A stretch of 62,819 nucleotides of DNA, from positions 1 to 62,819 of IMG/VR virus record IMGVR_UViG_3300042691_036907; one strand, given 5' to 3'. The DNA comes from a virus. The notes below the pieces were generated by a model, which had not been told where the DNA came from, made no database searches, and saw nothing but the letters and a program-made list of their open reading frames with translations. Positions 50,890 to 58,862 of this stretch are shown in pieces (within the stretch, counting starts at the first letter, position 1; every line of letters begins with the position of its first letter). A program made the translations under genes and the position numbers.

Positions 50890-52071
50890 ATGGCAGTAAC
50901 AACCGTAACAACAACAATGGCTGGGTCTATCAATTACACTCGTGTAACTGATACATCTGCTGATTGGCCTTCAGTACCTAATAGTACATATTTCTATGAT
51001 AAGGCTGATAAGTTAGTACATTATAAAGATAGTACAGGTGCTGTTCTTGAAATGTTTGCTTCTGGTGGTTTAACTTATTTCACAGAGGCACAAAGCACAA
51101 CTTCTCCTAATGCTACAGTAAATGTAGATTCATTAACTGCTGTAGCTTCAACTGCTAATGCTGATTTTGTAATAAAACCTAAAGGCACAGGTGCTTTAAT
51201 AACTGATATTCCTGATGGAACAGGTTCTGGAGGAGCAAAAAGAGGACAATATGCAATTGATTTACAATTAACAAGGGCATTTTATGCAAGAGTGGCAAGT
51301 GGTAATTACTCTGTGGCAATAGGTAGAGAAAATACTGCAAGTGGAGCAGATGGACTAACAATAGGATATGAGTGTAATGCTACAGCAAGTCAGAGTGTTG
51401 CAATTGGAAGGGGTACTTCAAGCGCACAATTTTCAGCATCATTTGGATATACGAATAATGCGACCGCATATGGTGCAACATCATTAGGAAATAATAATAC
51501 AGCATCTGGTCAAGAATCTACGGTAATTGGTACATTTGGTATTGCATCAAATATATATTCTTCAGCAATTGGAAGAAATACTGTAAGTAGTGGTGTTGGT
51601 TCTACAGCTATTGGATTTAATTCAAATAGCTATGGAAGATATGGTGCAATGACTTGGGCAGGAGGTTCTTCCACTGCACAAGTAACACGGATGATATATA
51701 GAGGAAATACAACTGATAATACTCTTACATCATTAAATGCACAAGAATACTTTGATGATGCAACTAATACTTTTAGTCTTCAAAATCAATCTGCTTATCG
51801 TTTTAAAGGAACCATAATAGGCAAAAAATCTGGAACTACAGATATTGCCGCATGGGATATTGATGGCTTAATTGTGCGTGGAGCCAATGCCGCTTCAACT
51901 ACATTAGTATTAAGTAATGTAAATGTGGTAGATAACACACCAGGTTGGGGAACACCTGTTTTATCAGCAAACACTTCTTTTGGAAGTTTAAAAGTACAAG
52001 TACAAGGTGCAGCAGCAACTACTATAAGATGGTGTGTTTTAATAGAAGGAACAGAAGTAATTTACGCTTAA
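50890..52071 (+). CDS. Fibre-tip protein with shared N-terminal adaptor and YadA-like body
   Basis: 393 residues from the ATG at 50890 (a longer frame from 50860 overlaps the upstream gene and is unlikely). Residues ~12-62 (TRVTDTSADWPSVPNSTYFY, then DKADKLVHYKDSTGAVLEMF) are an adaptor also present in the genes at 52384 and 52996. The middle has degenerate YadA-head repeats (SVAIGRENTASGADGLTIGY; STVIGTFGIASNIYSSAIGR). The C-terminal ~110 residues form a beta-rich tip (TTIRWCVLIEGTEVIYA end). It is likely an exchangeable adhesin. Confidence 0.78.
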   Translation: MAVTTVTTTMAGSINYTRVTDTSADWPSVPNSTYFYDKADKLVHYKDSTGAVLEMFASGGLTYFTEAQSTTSPNATVNVDSLTAVASTANADFVIKPKGTGALITDIPDGTGSGGAKRGQYAIDLQLTRAFYARVASGNYSVAIGRENTASGADGLTIGYECNATASQSVAIGRGTSSAQFSASFGYTNNATAYGATSLGNNNTASGQESTVIGTFGIASNIYSSAIGRNTVSSGVGSTAIGFNSNSYGRYGAMTWAGGSSTAQVTRMIYRGNTTDNTLTSLNAQEYFDDATNTFSLQNQSAYRFKGTIIGKKSGTTDIAAWDIDGLIVRGANAASTTLVLSNVNVVDNTPGWGTPVLSANTSFGSLKVQVQGAAATTIRWCVLIEGTEVIYA

Positions 52072-52083
52072 TTATATATAAAA

Positions 52084-52377
52084 ATGGAAAGTTATAACAC
52101 ATTACACATATTTGGGTACGGAGAGACTCAAGTAATTACAGATACAGAAAATAAGAAGGTAGCAACTGATTCAATTGTCGGAGTGCAGTTAGTAGTAGAT
52201 GACCTATACTCTAAGAAACCATCTGACAATCCAGCAACATCTAATTATAGAGTGATAAGCATTTTTAATGATATGTTTGCAGACTATTCGGATGAAGAGG
52301 GCAATAGCTTTAGAGTTGACTATTCAGAACTGAATGCGGCACTTATTGATGCGGTAGTATTAGAGGTATTAAAATAA
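52084..52377 (+). CDS. Small unknown protein, 97 aa
   Basis: 97 residues (MESYNTLHIFGYGETQVITD), acidic, with a C-terminal helix (NAALIDAVVLEVLK). It is unrecognised and not clearly similar to the other small genes at the residue level, though size and position match them. It lies directly behind an adhesin. Confidence 0.68.
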   Translation: MESYNTLHIFGYGETQVITDTENKKVATDSIVGVQLVVDDLYSKKPSDNPATSNYRVISIFNDMFADYSDEEGNSFRVDYSELNAALIDAVVLEVLK

Positions 52378-52383
52378 TCATAA

Positions 52384-52980
52384 ATGGCGGTAAGTAATTA
52401 TAGTGGTTTAACAATAACACAACCACAAGTTGGGATACAAATAACTAAGGTAACAGATTCACAATCTGATTGGTCTTCAGTTGCTAATTCTACATATTTC
52501 TATGATAAAACTGATAAGTTAGTGCATTATAAAAATGGTAGTGGTGTTGTTTTAGAAATGTTTGATTCATCTAATGCACTTTATTTGCTTGAAGCGTATG
52601 CTAGTGTGACTTACACCTTACCAGGTTCATTTACTGAAGATATTTGTAGATATAGTATTGTAAATAATACAGTAAATGTATCAAGCAGTTGGTTCAATAC
52701 TTCAAATTACACATTTACACCACAAAAATCTGGTTATTGGGAAATAACCGCATCATACGATGTTTATAGAAATAGTGAAGCAAGTATGTTAATCGAGAAA
52801 AACAATTCAATGGTGGCGGCTGCTGGTTCTTTTAACGCAGTAGCTCAACAGATAACAAAAATTGTCTATCTAAATGGTTCAACTGATTTCATAAACATTT
52901 ACAATGTTGGTGGGGCTGAACTGCAAAGAGCGCAATTCCAATCGAGGTCTTGGTTCCAAGCAAGGTGGGTAGGTGAATAA
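52384..52980 (+). CDS. Adaptor plus C1q-like domain adhesin
   Basis: 198 residues. Residues 1-65 are the shared adaptor (SGLTITQPQVGIQITKVTDS, then SDWSSVANSTYFYDKTDKLV). From about residue 75 the sequence (YTFTPQKSGYWEITASYDVY, then MLIEKNNSMVAAAGSF and FINIYNVGGAELQRAQFQSR) follows the C1q/TNF jelly-roll, a trimeric binding head. The end WFQARWVGE resembles the closing strand of that fold. This is a complete small adhesin. Its adaptor DNA is nearly identical to that of the next gene. Confidence 0.76.
   Translation: MAVSNYSGLTITQPQVGIQITKVTDSQSDWSSVANSTYFYDKTDKLVHYKNGSGVVLEMFDSSNALYLLEAYASVTYTLPGSFTEDICRYSIVNNTVNVSSSWFNTSNYTFTPQKSGYWEITASYDVYRNSEASMLIEKNNSMVAAAGSFNAVAQQITKIVYLNGSTDFINIYNVGGAELQRAQFQSRSWFQARWVGE
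52396..52461 (+). repeat. Adaptor-coding DNA repeat, copy 1
   Basis: 66 bases, matching 53008-53073 with one mismatch (56 of them consecutive). It encodes the start of the common adaptor. A recombination site between the two genes is likely. Confidence 0.88.
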
Positions 52981-52995
52981 AAAAAATAATATAAA

Positions 52996-53457
52996 ATGGC
53001 AGTAACGAATTATAGTGGTTTAACAATAACACAACCACAAGTTGGGATACAAATAACTAAGGTGACAGATTCATCTTCTGATTTTTCATCTGTTTCAAAT
53101 TCAACATATTTTTATAATAAATCCGATAAATTAGCTAGATTTAAAGATTCAGCTGGTAATGTTATTGGTATTTTTGATTCACCATTTTCATCAGCTAGTA
53201 ATAGTGCAAATATATATTTCTCAGCATCAACAGTATTTGGTACTTTTTCTTCACCATTATCTTCTAATTTGACAGATACTTTAACAAATTCAAAATTAGG
53301 GGTTGTTCAAAAGATATATCATAATAGTGGTTCTGCACCATCAGTTCCAGCTGGTTGGGTATTATTAGGTAGTACCACATATCAAATTAGCACATTAAAT
53401 ATAATCTATGCTGAATGGTCAGAAGGTACTAGGGTTGAATATTGGATAGTTAGATAA
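52996..53457 (+). CDS. Adaptor plus unknown C-terminal tip
   Basis: 153 residues. The adaptor (residues 1-65: SGLTITQPQVGIQITKVTDS, STYFYNKSDKLARF) is shared with the previous gene; the C-terminal ~85 residues (SSPLSSNLTDTLTNSKLGVV, then QISTLNIIYAEWSEGTRVEY) are a different fold that I do not recognise, with an all-beta look. It stops with TAATG overlapping the start of the next gene. Confidence 0.74.
   Translation: MAVTNYSGLTITQPQVGIQITKVTDSSSDFSSVSNSTYFYNKSDKLARFKDSAGNVIGIFDSPFSSASNSANIYFSASTVFGTFSSPLSSNLTDTLTNSKLGVVQKIYHNSGSAPSVPAGWVLLGSTTYQISTLNIIYAEWSEGTRVEYWIVR
53008..53073 (+). repeat. Adaptor-coding DNA repeat, copy 2
   Basis: See 52396-52461. Confidence 0.88.
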
Positions 53458-54173
53458 TGAAACAATATAAAGCAATATTATCAAATATACCACCAGCACC
53501 AATATTGTGTTATGATGTAACCAATGTTAATTCATATCCTGGTAGTGGTACACTTGTTACTGATATTGTTAAAAATAGTAATGCAACATTAATTAATAGT
53601 CCAGTTTATTCAGCATTTACATCTGGTTCACTATTTTTTGATGGTGTAAATGAGTATTTGATGACATCAACAGATTTAAGTTCAAAATTTCCTGGGTCAT
53701 CACCAAACAAGTCTGAATTAACATCAATTTTTATGTGGGTATACCCAATGGATAATGGTGTTATATTAACTGAACAAGGTAACACTTCATTAAATTCTGG
53801 TTGGCATGAATCAGAAATAGAAATAGTTTCTGGAACAATGAAGTTTGGTATGTGGAATGGTACTGGTATAACATCTGTATCATCTTCAATTGCAACCCCA
53901 TTTAATAATTGGTATTATGTTGGTTTGGTATATGATGGTTCAACTTTGACTGGTTATATTGATGGTGAGATTGCTGGAACGGTAACATTTAATAGAGCAG
54001 CACCGTATAATAATGGTTCAAATTTACATTATGCTATAGCTGCTACAGACCCAACTAGTATGGGTGATGGTTCATATGCTAAAATGTATTTAAGTAGATT
54101 TGAAGTATATAATAGTGCGCTAACTCAGAGGCAAATTAAATATAATTATAATATGACTCTTAATATATTTTAA
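53457..54173 (+). CDS. LamG-like adhesin module 5
   Basis: 238 residues. APILCYDVTNVNSYPGSGTL, SLFFDGVNEYLMTSTD, ELTSIFMWVYPMDNGVILTE and LTGYIDGEIAGTV give the LamG layout again, but the C-terminus (KYNYNMTLNIF) has drifted from the QNYNALK ending. The ATG overlaps the previous stop by one base. It is separated from the other LamG genes by the foreign-looking block, so it may be the older copy. Confidence 0.78.
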   Translation: MKQYKAILSNIPPAPILCYDVTNVNSYPGSGTLVTDIVKNSNATLINSPVYSAFTSGSLFFDGVNEYLMTSTDLSSKFPGSSPNKSELTSIFMWVYPMDNGVILTEQGNTSLNSGWHESEIEIVSGTMKFGMWNGTGITSVSSSIATPFNNWYYVGLVYDGSTLTGYIDGEIAGTVTFNRAAPYNNGSNLHYAIAATDPTSMGDGSYAKMYLSRFEVYNSALTQRQIKYNYNMTLNIF

Positions 54174-54212
54174 TATAAAACAAATTATAACTGAATTTAA
54201 TAACTAATTAAA

Positions 54213-54228
54213 ATATTTATAAATAAAA
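54213..54228 (+). promoter_or_regulatory. Candidate late promoter containing TATAAATA
   Basis: ATATTTATAAATAAAA, identical to 2372-2387, with TATAAATA at 54218-54225 and the ATG at 54236. It lies in the 62-base gap before the solenoid gene. Confidence 0.5.
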
Positions 54229-54235
54229 AAAGAAA

Positions 54236-57200
54236 ATGGGAAAGTTAATTTTAAGAAATAACGGTAAAGAGACCCAATTAGTAAATGGTCAAGATTTTAC
54301 GTCAATAACACCAGAAACTGATAAATATGTATTGGGTTTTGATGCTGTAACTGGTAATTTAGATAGTTTAGACCCCTTTGGTAATATTATTCAATATGGT
54401 GAAGGTGGTACTTTTACAGGTGGTACGGTTAGTGGTGCAACAACATTCACAAACGGTTTAACCGCTAATACAATTACTGTTGATACAATATCAGCAACAA
54501 CTTATTTAAACATTTCCGCTGGTGGTTTAACTAACACTGATTATTCTGGATTAACTTCCTTAATATCAACTAGTGGTTTAACTGCTGGTTCTTATTATTT
54601 AATAACTGATTTCCAAACATGTTATGACCAACCAGATTTTGATTATGATGGTAACCCAATAACAAGTGGTAATTCCAAGCAAGGTCCAGTTGAACCATTA
54701 ATGGTTTTTGCAACATCAGTTAATACGATTTCAAGTGATGCTTATCAACCAACATACCCAAATGATAAAATAAAATATGACTGGACATTTAGTGCTACTG
54801 AAGTTACAAATAATGTGTCATTTGGTAGAATTACCGAAAGGGTTGATGAATTTAACAACCGAACTGACTATGACCATAGAGTTGTTTTATTTAGAAGGTA
54901 TGAAAACTACTATTATAAAGAAAAAGATATCGCCAAAGGAACGATTGAACTAATTCAAAATACGGGTGAAGTTATTGGTATAGGAACTGAATTTTCAAAT
55001 TACGGTATTGGTGATTACATAGCTATTCCTAATTCAAATGGGGTTTTCTTTGAAATTGTATCAATATCAGCTGACACAAGTATGGTTGTAAGTGGATTAA
55101 CTATACCAGCTGTTTTATCTGGTTCTAGTTTTTATTCCGCACAAAAAGACGGTCTTACCTATAAACAAAATAATATATCGGTTCAATACACAGAACACCC
55201 TACGTTCTTATTTGGAAACGAAACTATAATTTCAAATTACATTGGGGATGTCGCATCATTTATAGACTGGGGAGGGAATACTTTTTTATTACCAAATAAT
55301 GTCTTCGGTGAGGATGTAATTGGAAACCGAATAGGTAACGATTTTAGGAATAACACATTTAATAGTGATGTTGAGCATAATGTTATAGGAGACCAGTTTG
55401 AAAATAATACAATTTATAATGACGAGGATTTCACTGATAATCAAATAGCCACTAATTTCCGAAATAATCTAATTATCTGTGATGATTTTAATGATAACGT
55501 GATAGGTGATAACTGCAACAACAATAAAATATTTAACAATATTGATTTCCTTGATAACCAAATAGGTGTTGGATTTAATGATAACACCATATACAATGAC
55601 TTTGAGGTTAACAAAATTGGTAACGGTTTCTATGATAATATTATTGATGGGGATTTTAATGATAATTCAATTGGTAATCAATTTAACAATAACGAAATAT
55701 TTTCACAATTTTATGATAACCTAATTGCTAATGAATTTTATAATAATACGGTTTATTCTAGATTTTATAAAAATGAAATATTAGATAACTTTAATGATAA
55801 TGTAATCGGTGATTTTGGTAACTTAGCTGACCTTGAATTTTACAGAAATTACATTAGAAATAATTTCAATAGTAATACTATAAAAAATGATTATCAAAAT
55901 AATCAAATAGGTACTAATTTCCAAGATAATACCATTAATGGTCAATTTATTGGTAATACAATACTTAATGGGTTTAACAATAATACAATAGGGGATTACT
56001 TTGCCATAAATAATATTGGTAATGCATTTAATAATAACACTATTAACGATGATTTTAGAAATAACACAACTGATTATTATTTTAATAATAATAAAATCAG
56101 TAATGACTTTTATTATAATAAATTAGGTGTATTTTTTGAAGCTAATAAATATTCAAATGATACTTTAGTTGCGTGGGATGATTTGAGTACAGTATCAGCT
56201 AGGACATATAACACATTTTTTAGTTCAGTAGGTAATAATGGTTTAGGTAATAGGGTATTGGGTAAAGAATTTATAATGTTTGTAACATCAACATCACAAT
56301 ATTTTAAAATTAAATTTACACAATGGACACAAGGTGGTAATGGTGGTGGATTCCAATATACAAGAGAAGAAATTAATTCCGCTGGTAATAGTTTGGGTCC
56401 AATTATTACATTTACTAAAACAAACAATGGTAATGAGGTAGATGTTATTGTACCAGGTATTATTGAAATAACTAGAGGAAATCAGAATGGTATTTATAAT
56501 GTAGTTTCTGAGGGTAGTTGGAATGGTAATCTTTCACCAAGTGGTACAACATGGAACTCAATCTACACACAATCAAATAATGGTGAAAGATTTGCGTATA
56601 ATAAAATTGGTAATAATTTTAGGAATAACACAATAGGTAGTGATTTTGGTTACGGTGGTGGAGACCCATACGGTAACACCATAAATGATAATTTTGAAAA
56701 TAACACTATTGGACAATTTGCATATAATAATGTTATTGGTAATGAGTTTAAAAATAATGAAATAGGTAATAATTTTGAAAATAACCAAATAAAAAATTAT
56801 TTTATTAATAATGGTATTGGTGATAATTTTGAATCAAATATAATAGGTGACTATTTTGGTAATGATGCTTCTTTCAGCGGAACGCCAGTTCAAAACTTAA
56901 TTTCTTCTGGATTTAAATATAATAAAATCGGTGACTATTTTGGTAATAATTTAAATTACCCAACAGATGGTGCTGGTTCTGGTGGTGATGGTGGAAATAT
57001 TATTGCTTCTGATTTCCAAAATAATGTTATAGGTAATAATACCATAATGAATATATTTGGAACAGGATTTACTGGTAATAAAATCGGTGATTACCTTAGT
57101 TTAAATTCATTTGGGGATACAGCACAAGATAACGTAATCGGTAATTATTTTACAGGTAATGGTGGTATTGGTGGGTACCCAAATCAAATTGGGAATGATT

Positions 57201-58465
57201 TTACATCAAATAAAATAGGAAATTATGCAGTATATAACCAAATTGATGAATTTAGATTTAACGAAATCGGTAATTTATTTGGTAATAGCAACACTAATTC
57301 AGGGAATATTATTTACAACGCTTATAATAATAAAATAGGTGAAAGATTTGGTTATAGTTTTGGTAATACCATTTATTCAGATTTCTTTGATAATTTAATC
57401 GGTAATAATTTCTATAATAACTTTATTGGGGAACCTAGTATAAGTTCTTTTCGTAGAAATGATATTGGTAATGATTTTAGAGAGAATATTGTTTATTCAG
57501 AATTCCAAAATAATGAAATAGGTAACCAATTCAATAATAATATTTGTGGTGATGAATTTGTAAAAAATACTATAGGTAATGGATTTAATAATAATAAATT
57601 ATCTTATTTTGACACTAATAAAATAGGTGATGGTGCTAATAATAATGTTATTAATGATGGATTTAATAACAATATTATAGGTGGTTATTTTAGTAATAAT
57701 AGAATTAGTGATGCTAATAGTAATAATATAGGGGCCAATTTTAGTAATAATAGATTTGGTTCTGGATTTGGTTTTTATGATACATCTGATGTCACATCTA
57801 GAAACTATGATAATTTTAAGGATGCATTAGATGGTAATATTGGTAATTATATAATTGGTAGAGAACTTATTATGCTAGATACTATTAACAATGAATATTA
57901 CAGTTTTGTATTTACTAAATGGACACAAGGTGGAAATGGTGGTGGATTCAAATACAGTAGACAATTAGTATACCCATCATCTGGACCTACAGTAATATTT
58001 GAAAGACCAGATTATAGCGCATCAACAATTGATGTTATAATTCCAGGTGTTCTTGAAATTAAAAGAGATGATAATGGGGGTGGTATTTATAATGTAGCTG
58101 TTGAAGGGTCATTTAATGGTTCAGTTTCACCAACAAATACAACTTGGAACTCTAATTTCACATCGTCAAATCGTGGTAGTGATTTTGACCGAAATAGAAT
58201 TGGTAATGAATTTTTTGGTAATGAAATTATAGGTTCTAATTTTTCATTAAATGATATTAGTAATCTTTTTAGATATAATGAAAACATTGGTAATGATTTT
58301 AGAAAAAATATCATAAAATCCGAAGTTCAGTCGGTTGATTTTTCAACAGCAACATATGTGTACTCAAATTATAATTGTGAAGTATTTGAAAATTCAAGTA
58401 ACAATAATAGATTATCATATTATGATGGTTCTGATGTATTAAACATCGTAAATATAACAGATTAA
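54236..58465 (+). CDS. Giant Asn-rich solenoid protein, 1409 aa
   Basis: 1409 residues. Residues 1-350 are a fibre-type adaptor and a beta-domain (FTGGTVSGATTFTNGLTANT; LTAGSYYLITDF). Residues ~355-630 and ~785-1180 repeat a unit such as DFRNNTIGNDF or NNFENNTIG every 11-13 residues: an N-x-I-G-x-x-F-x-x-N ladder that should form a right-handed beta-solenoid with stacked Asn and Phe. Two copies of an inserted domain (about residues 640-780 and 1180-1320, sharing KWTQGGNGGGF, G-x-x-EI-R, IYNV and SPTNTTWNS-type elements) interrupt it. No enzymatic residues are evident. It is probably a long tail fibre or adhesin. The family is unnamed to me. Confidence 0.82.
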   Translation: MGKLILRNNGKETQLVNGQDFTSITPETDKYVLGFDAVTGNLDSLDPFGNIIQYGEGGTFTGGTVSGATTFTNGLTANTITVDTISATTYLNISAGGLTNTDYSGLTSLISTSGLTAGSYYLITDFQTCYDQPDFDYDGNPITSGNSKQGPVEPLMVFATSVNTISSDAYQPTYPNDKIKYDWTFSATEVTNNVSFGRITERVDEFNNRTDYDHRVVLFRRYENYYYKEKDIAKGTIELIQNTGEVIGIGTEFSNYGIGDYIAIPNSNGVFFEIVSISADTSMVVSGLTIPAVLSGSSFYSAQKDGLTYKQNNISVQYTEHPTFLFGNETIISNYIGDVASFIDWGGNTFLLPNNVFGEDVIGNRIGNDFRNNTFNSDVEHNVIGDQFENNTIYNDEDFTDNQIATNFRNNLIICDDFNDNVIGDNCNNNKIFNNIDFLDNQIGVGFNDNTIYNDFEVNKIGNGFYDNIIDGDFNDNSIGNQFNNNEIFSQFYDNLIANEFYNNTVYSRFYKNEILDNFNDNVIGDFGNLADLEFYRNYIRNNFNSNTIKNDYQNNQIGTNFQDNTINGQFIGNTILNGFNNNTIGDYFAINNIGNAFNNNTINDDFRNNTTDYYFNNNKISNDFYYNKLGVFFEANKYSNDTLVAWDDLSTVSARTYNTFFSSVGNNGLGNRVLGKEFIMFVTSTSQYFKIKFTQWTQGGNGGGFQYTREEINSAGNSLGPIITFTKTNNGNEVDVIVPGIIEITRGNQNGIYNVVSEGSWNGNLSPSGTTWNSIYTQSNNGERFAYNKIGNNFRNNTIGSDFGYGGGDPYGNTINDNFENNTIGQFAYNNVIGNEFKNNEIGNNFENNQIKNYFINNGIGDNFESNIIGDYFGNDASFSGTPVQNLISSGFKYNKIGDYFGNNLNYPTDGAGSGGDGGNIIASDFQNNVIGNNTIMNIFGTGFTGNKIGDYLSLNSFGDTAQDNVIGNYFTGNGGIGGYPNQIGNDFTSNKIGNYAVYNQIDEFRFNEIGNLFGNSNTNSGNIIYNAYNNKIGERFGYSFGNTIYSDFFDNLIGNNFYNNFIGEPSISSFRRNDIGNDFRENIVYSEFQNNEIGNQFNNNICGDEFVKNTIGNGFNNNKLSYFDTNKIGDGANNNVINDGFNNNIIGGYFSNNRISDANSNNIGANFSNNRFGSGFGFYDTSDVTSRNYDNFKDALDGNIGNYIIGRELIMLDTINNEYYSFVFTKWTQGGNGGGFKYSRQLVYPSSGPTVIFERPDYSASTIDVIIPGVLEIKRDDNGGGIYNVAVEGSFNGSVSPTNTTWNSNFTSSNRGSDFDRNRIGNEFFGNEIIGSNFSLNDISNLFRYNENIGNDFRKNIIKSEVQSVDFSTATYVYSNYNCEVFENSSNNNRLSYYDGSDVLNIVNITD
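55312..57770 (+). repeat. Solenoid-coding tandem repeats (NxIGxxFxxN)
   Basis: Degenerate 33-39-base coding repeats with cores such as ATAGGT, GATTTT and AATAAT. Two blocks are separated by the first inserted domain (about 56160-56580). Codon-level variation is high, so the unit is clear at the protein level only. Confidence 0.8.
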
Positions 58466-58482
58466 AAAAAATATAAAATATA

Positions 58483-58815
58483 ATGGCAGCACCTAGATTT
58501 TTATTAAATTCTTGTGATGGTTCACAAGACCCAATAATAGCAATATTAAACATATCAGAACCAGATTTTGATGGAATAAAAGAGGGTAGAATTACAAGCG
58601 TTAACATAGATGGTTTAGGTTGTTATACCTTTGTTGATACGTCTGAAGAACCTGGAACAGAGTATAACTTTTTAGGTCTTTATAGTGATTGTAGTTCTTG
58701 TTCATTTAGTAGTTTGGTTGATGAATTTAAATCAAACCCAAATGTGACTCAAAAATTTGAGGATACAAGGAGTGAAATACAAACAATAATACAAGATAAA
58801 CTAGCTGGTGGTTAA
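58483..58815 (+). CDS. Small Cys-containing unknown protein, 110 aa
   Basis: 110 residues (MAAPRFLLNSCDGSQDPIIA), with a Cys-rich middle (GLYSDCSSCSFSSLV) and a C-terminal helix (NPNVTQKFEDTRSEIQTIIQ). It is unrecognised. It follows the giant solenoid gene by 17 bases and precedes fibre C, again in the pattern of a small gene after a large adhesin. Confidence 0.7.
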   Translation: MAAPRFLLNSCDGSQDPIIAILNISEPDFDGIKEGRITSVNIDGLGCYTFVDTSEEPGTEYNFLGLYSDCSSCSFSSLVDEFKSNPNVTQKFEDTRSEIQTIIQDKLAGG

Positions 58816-58862
58816 TAATACCAATCACAATAAATTATAATAAGTAAATATAACTATAAGAA

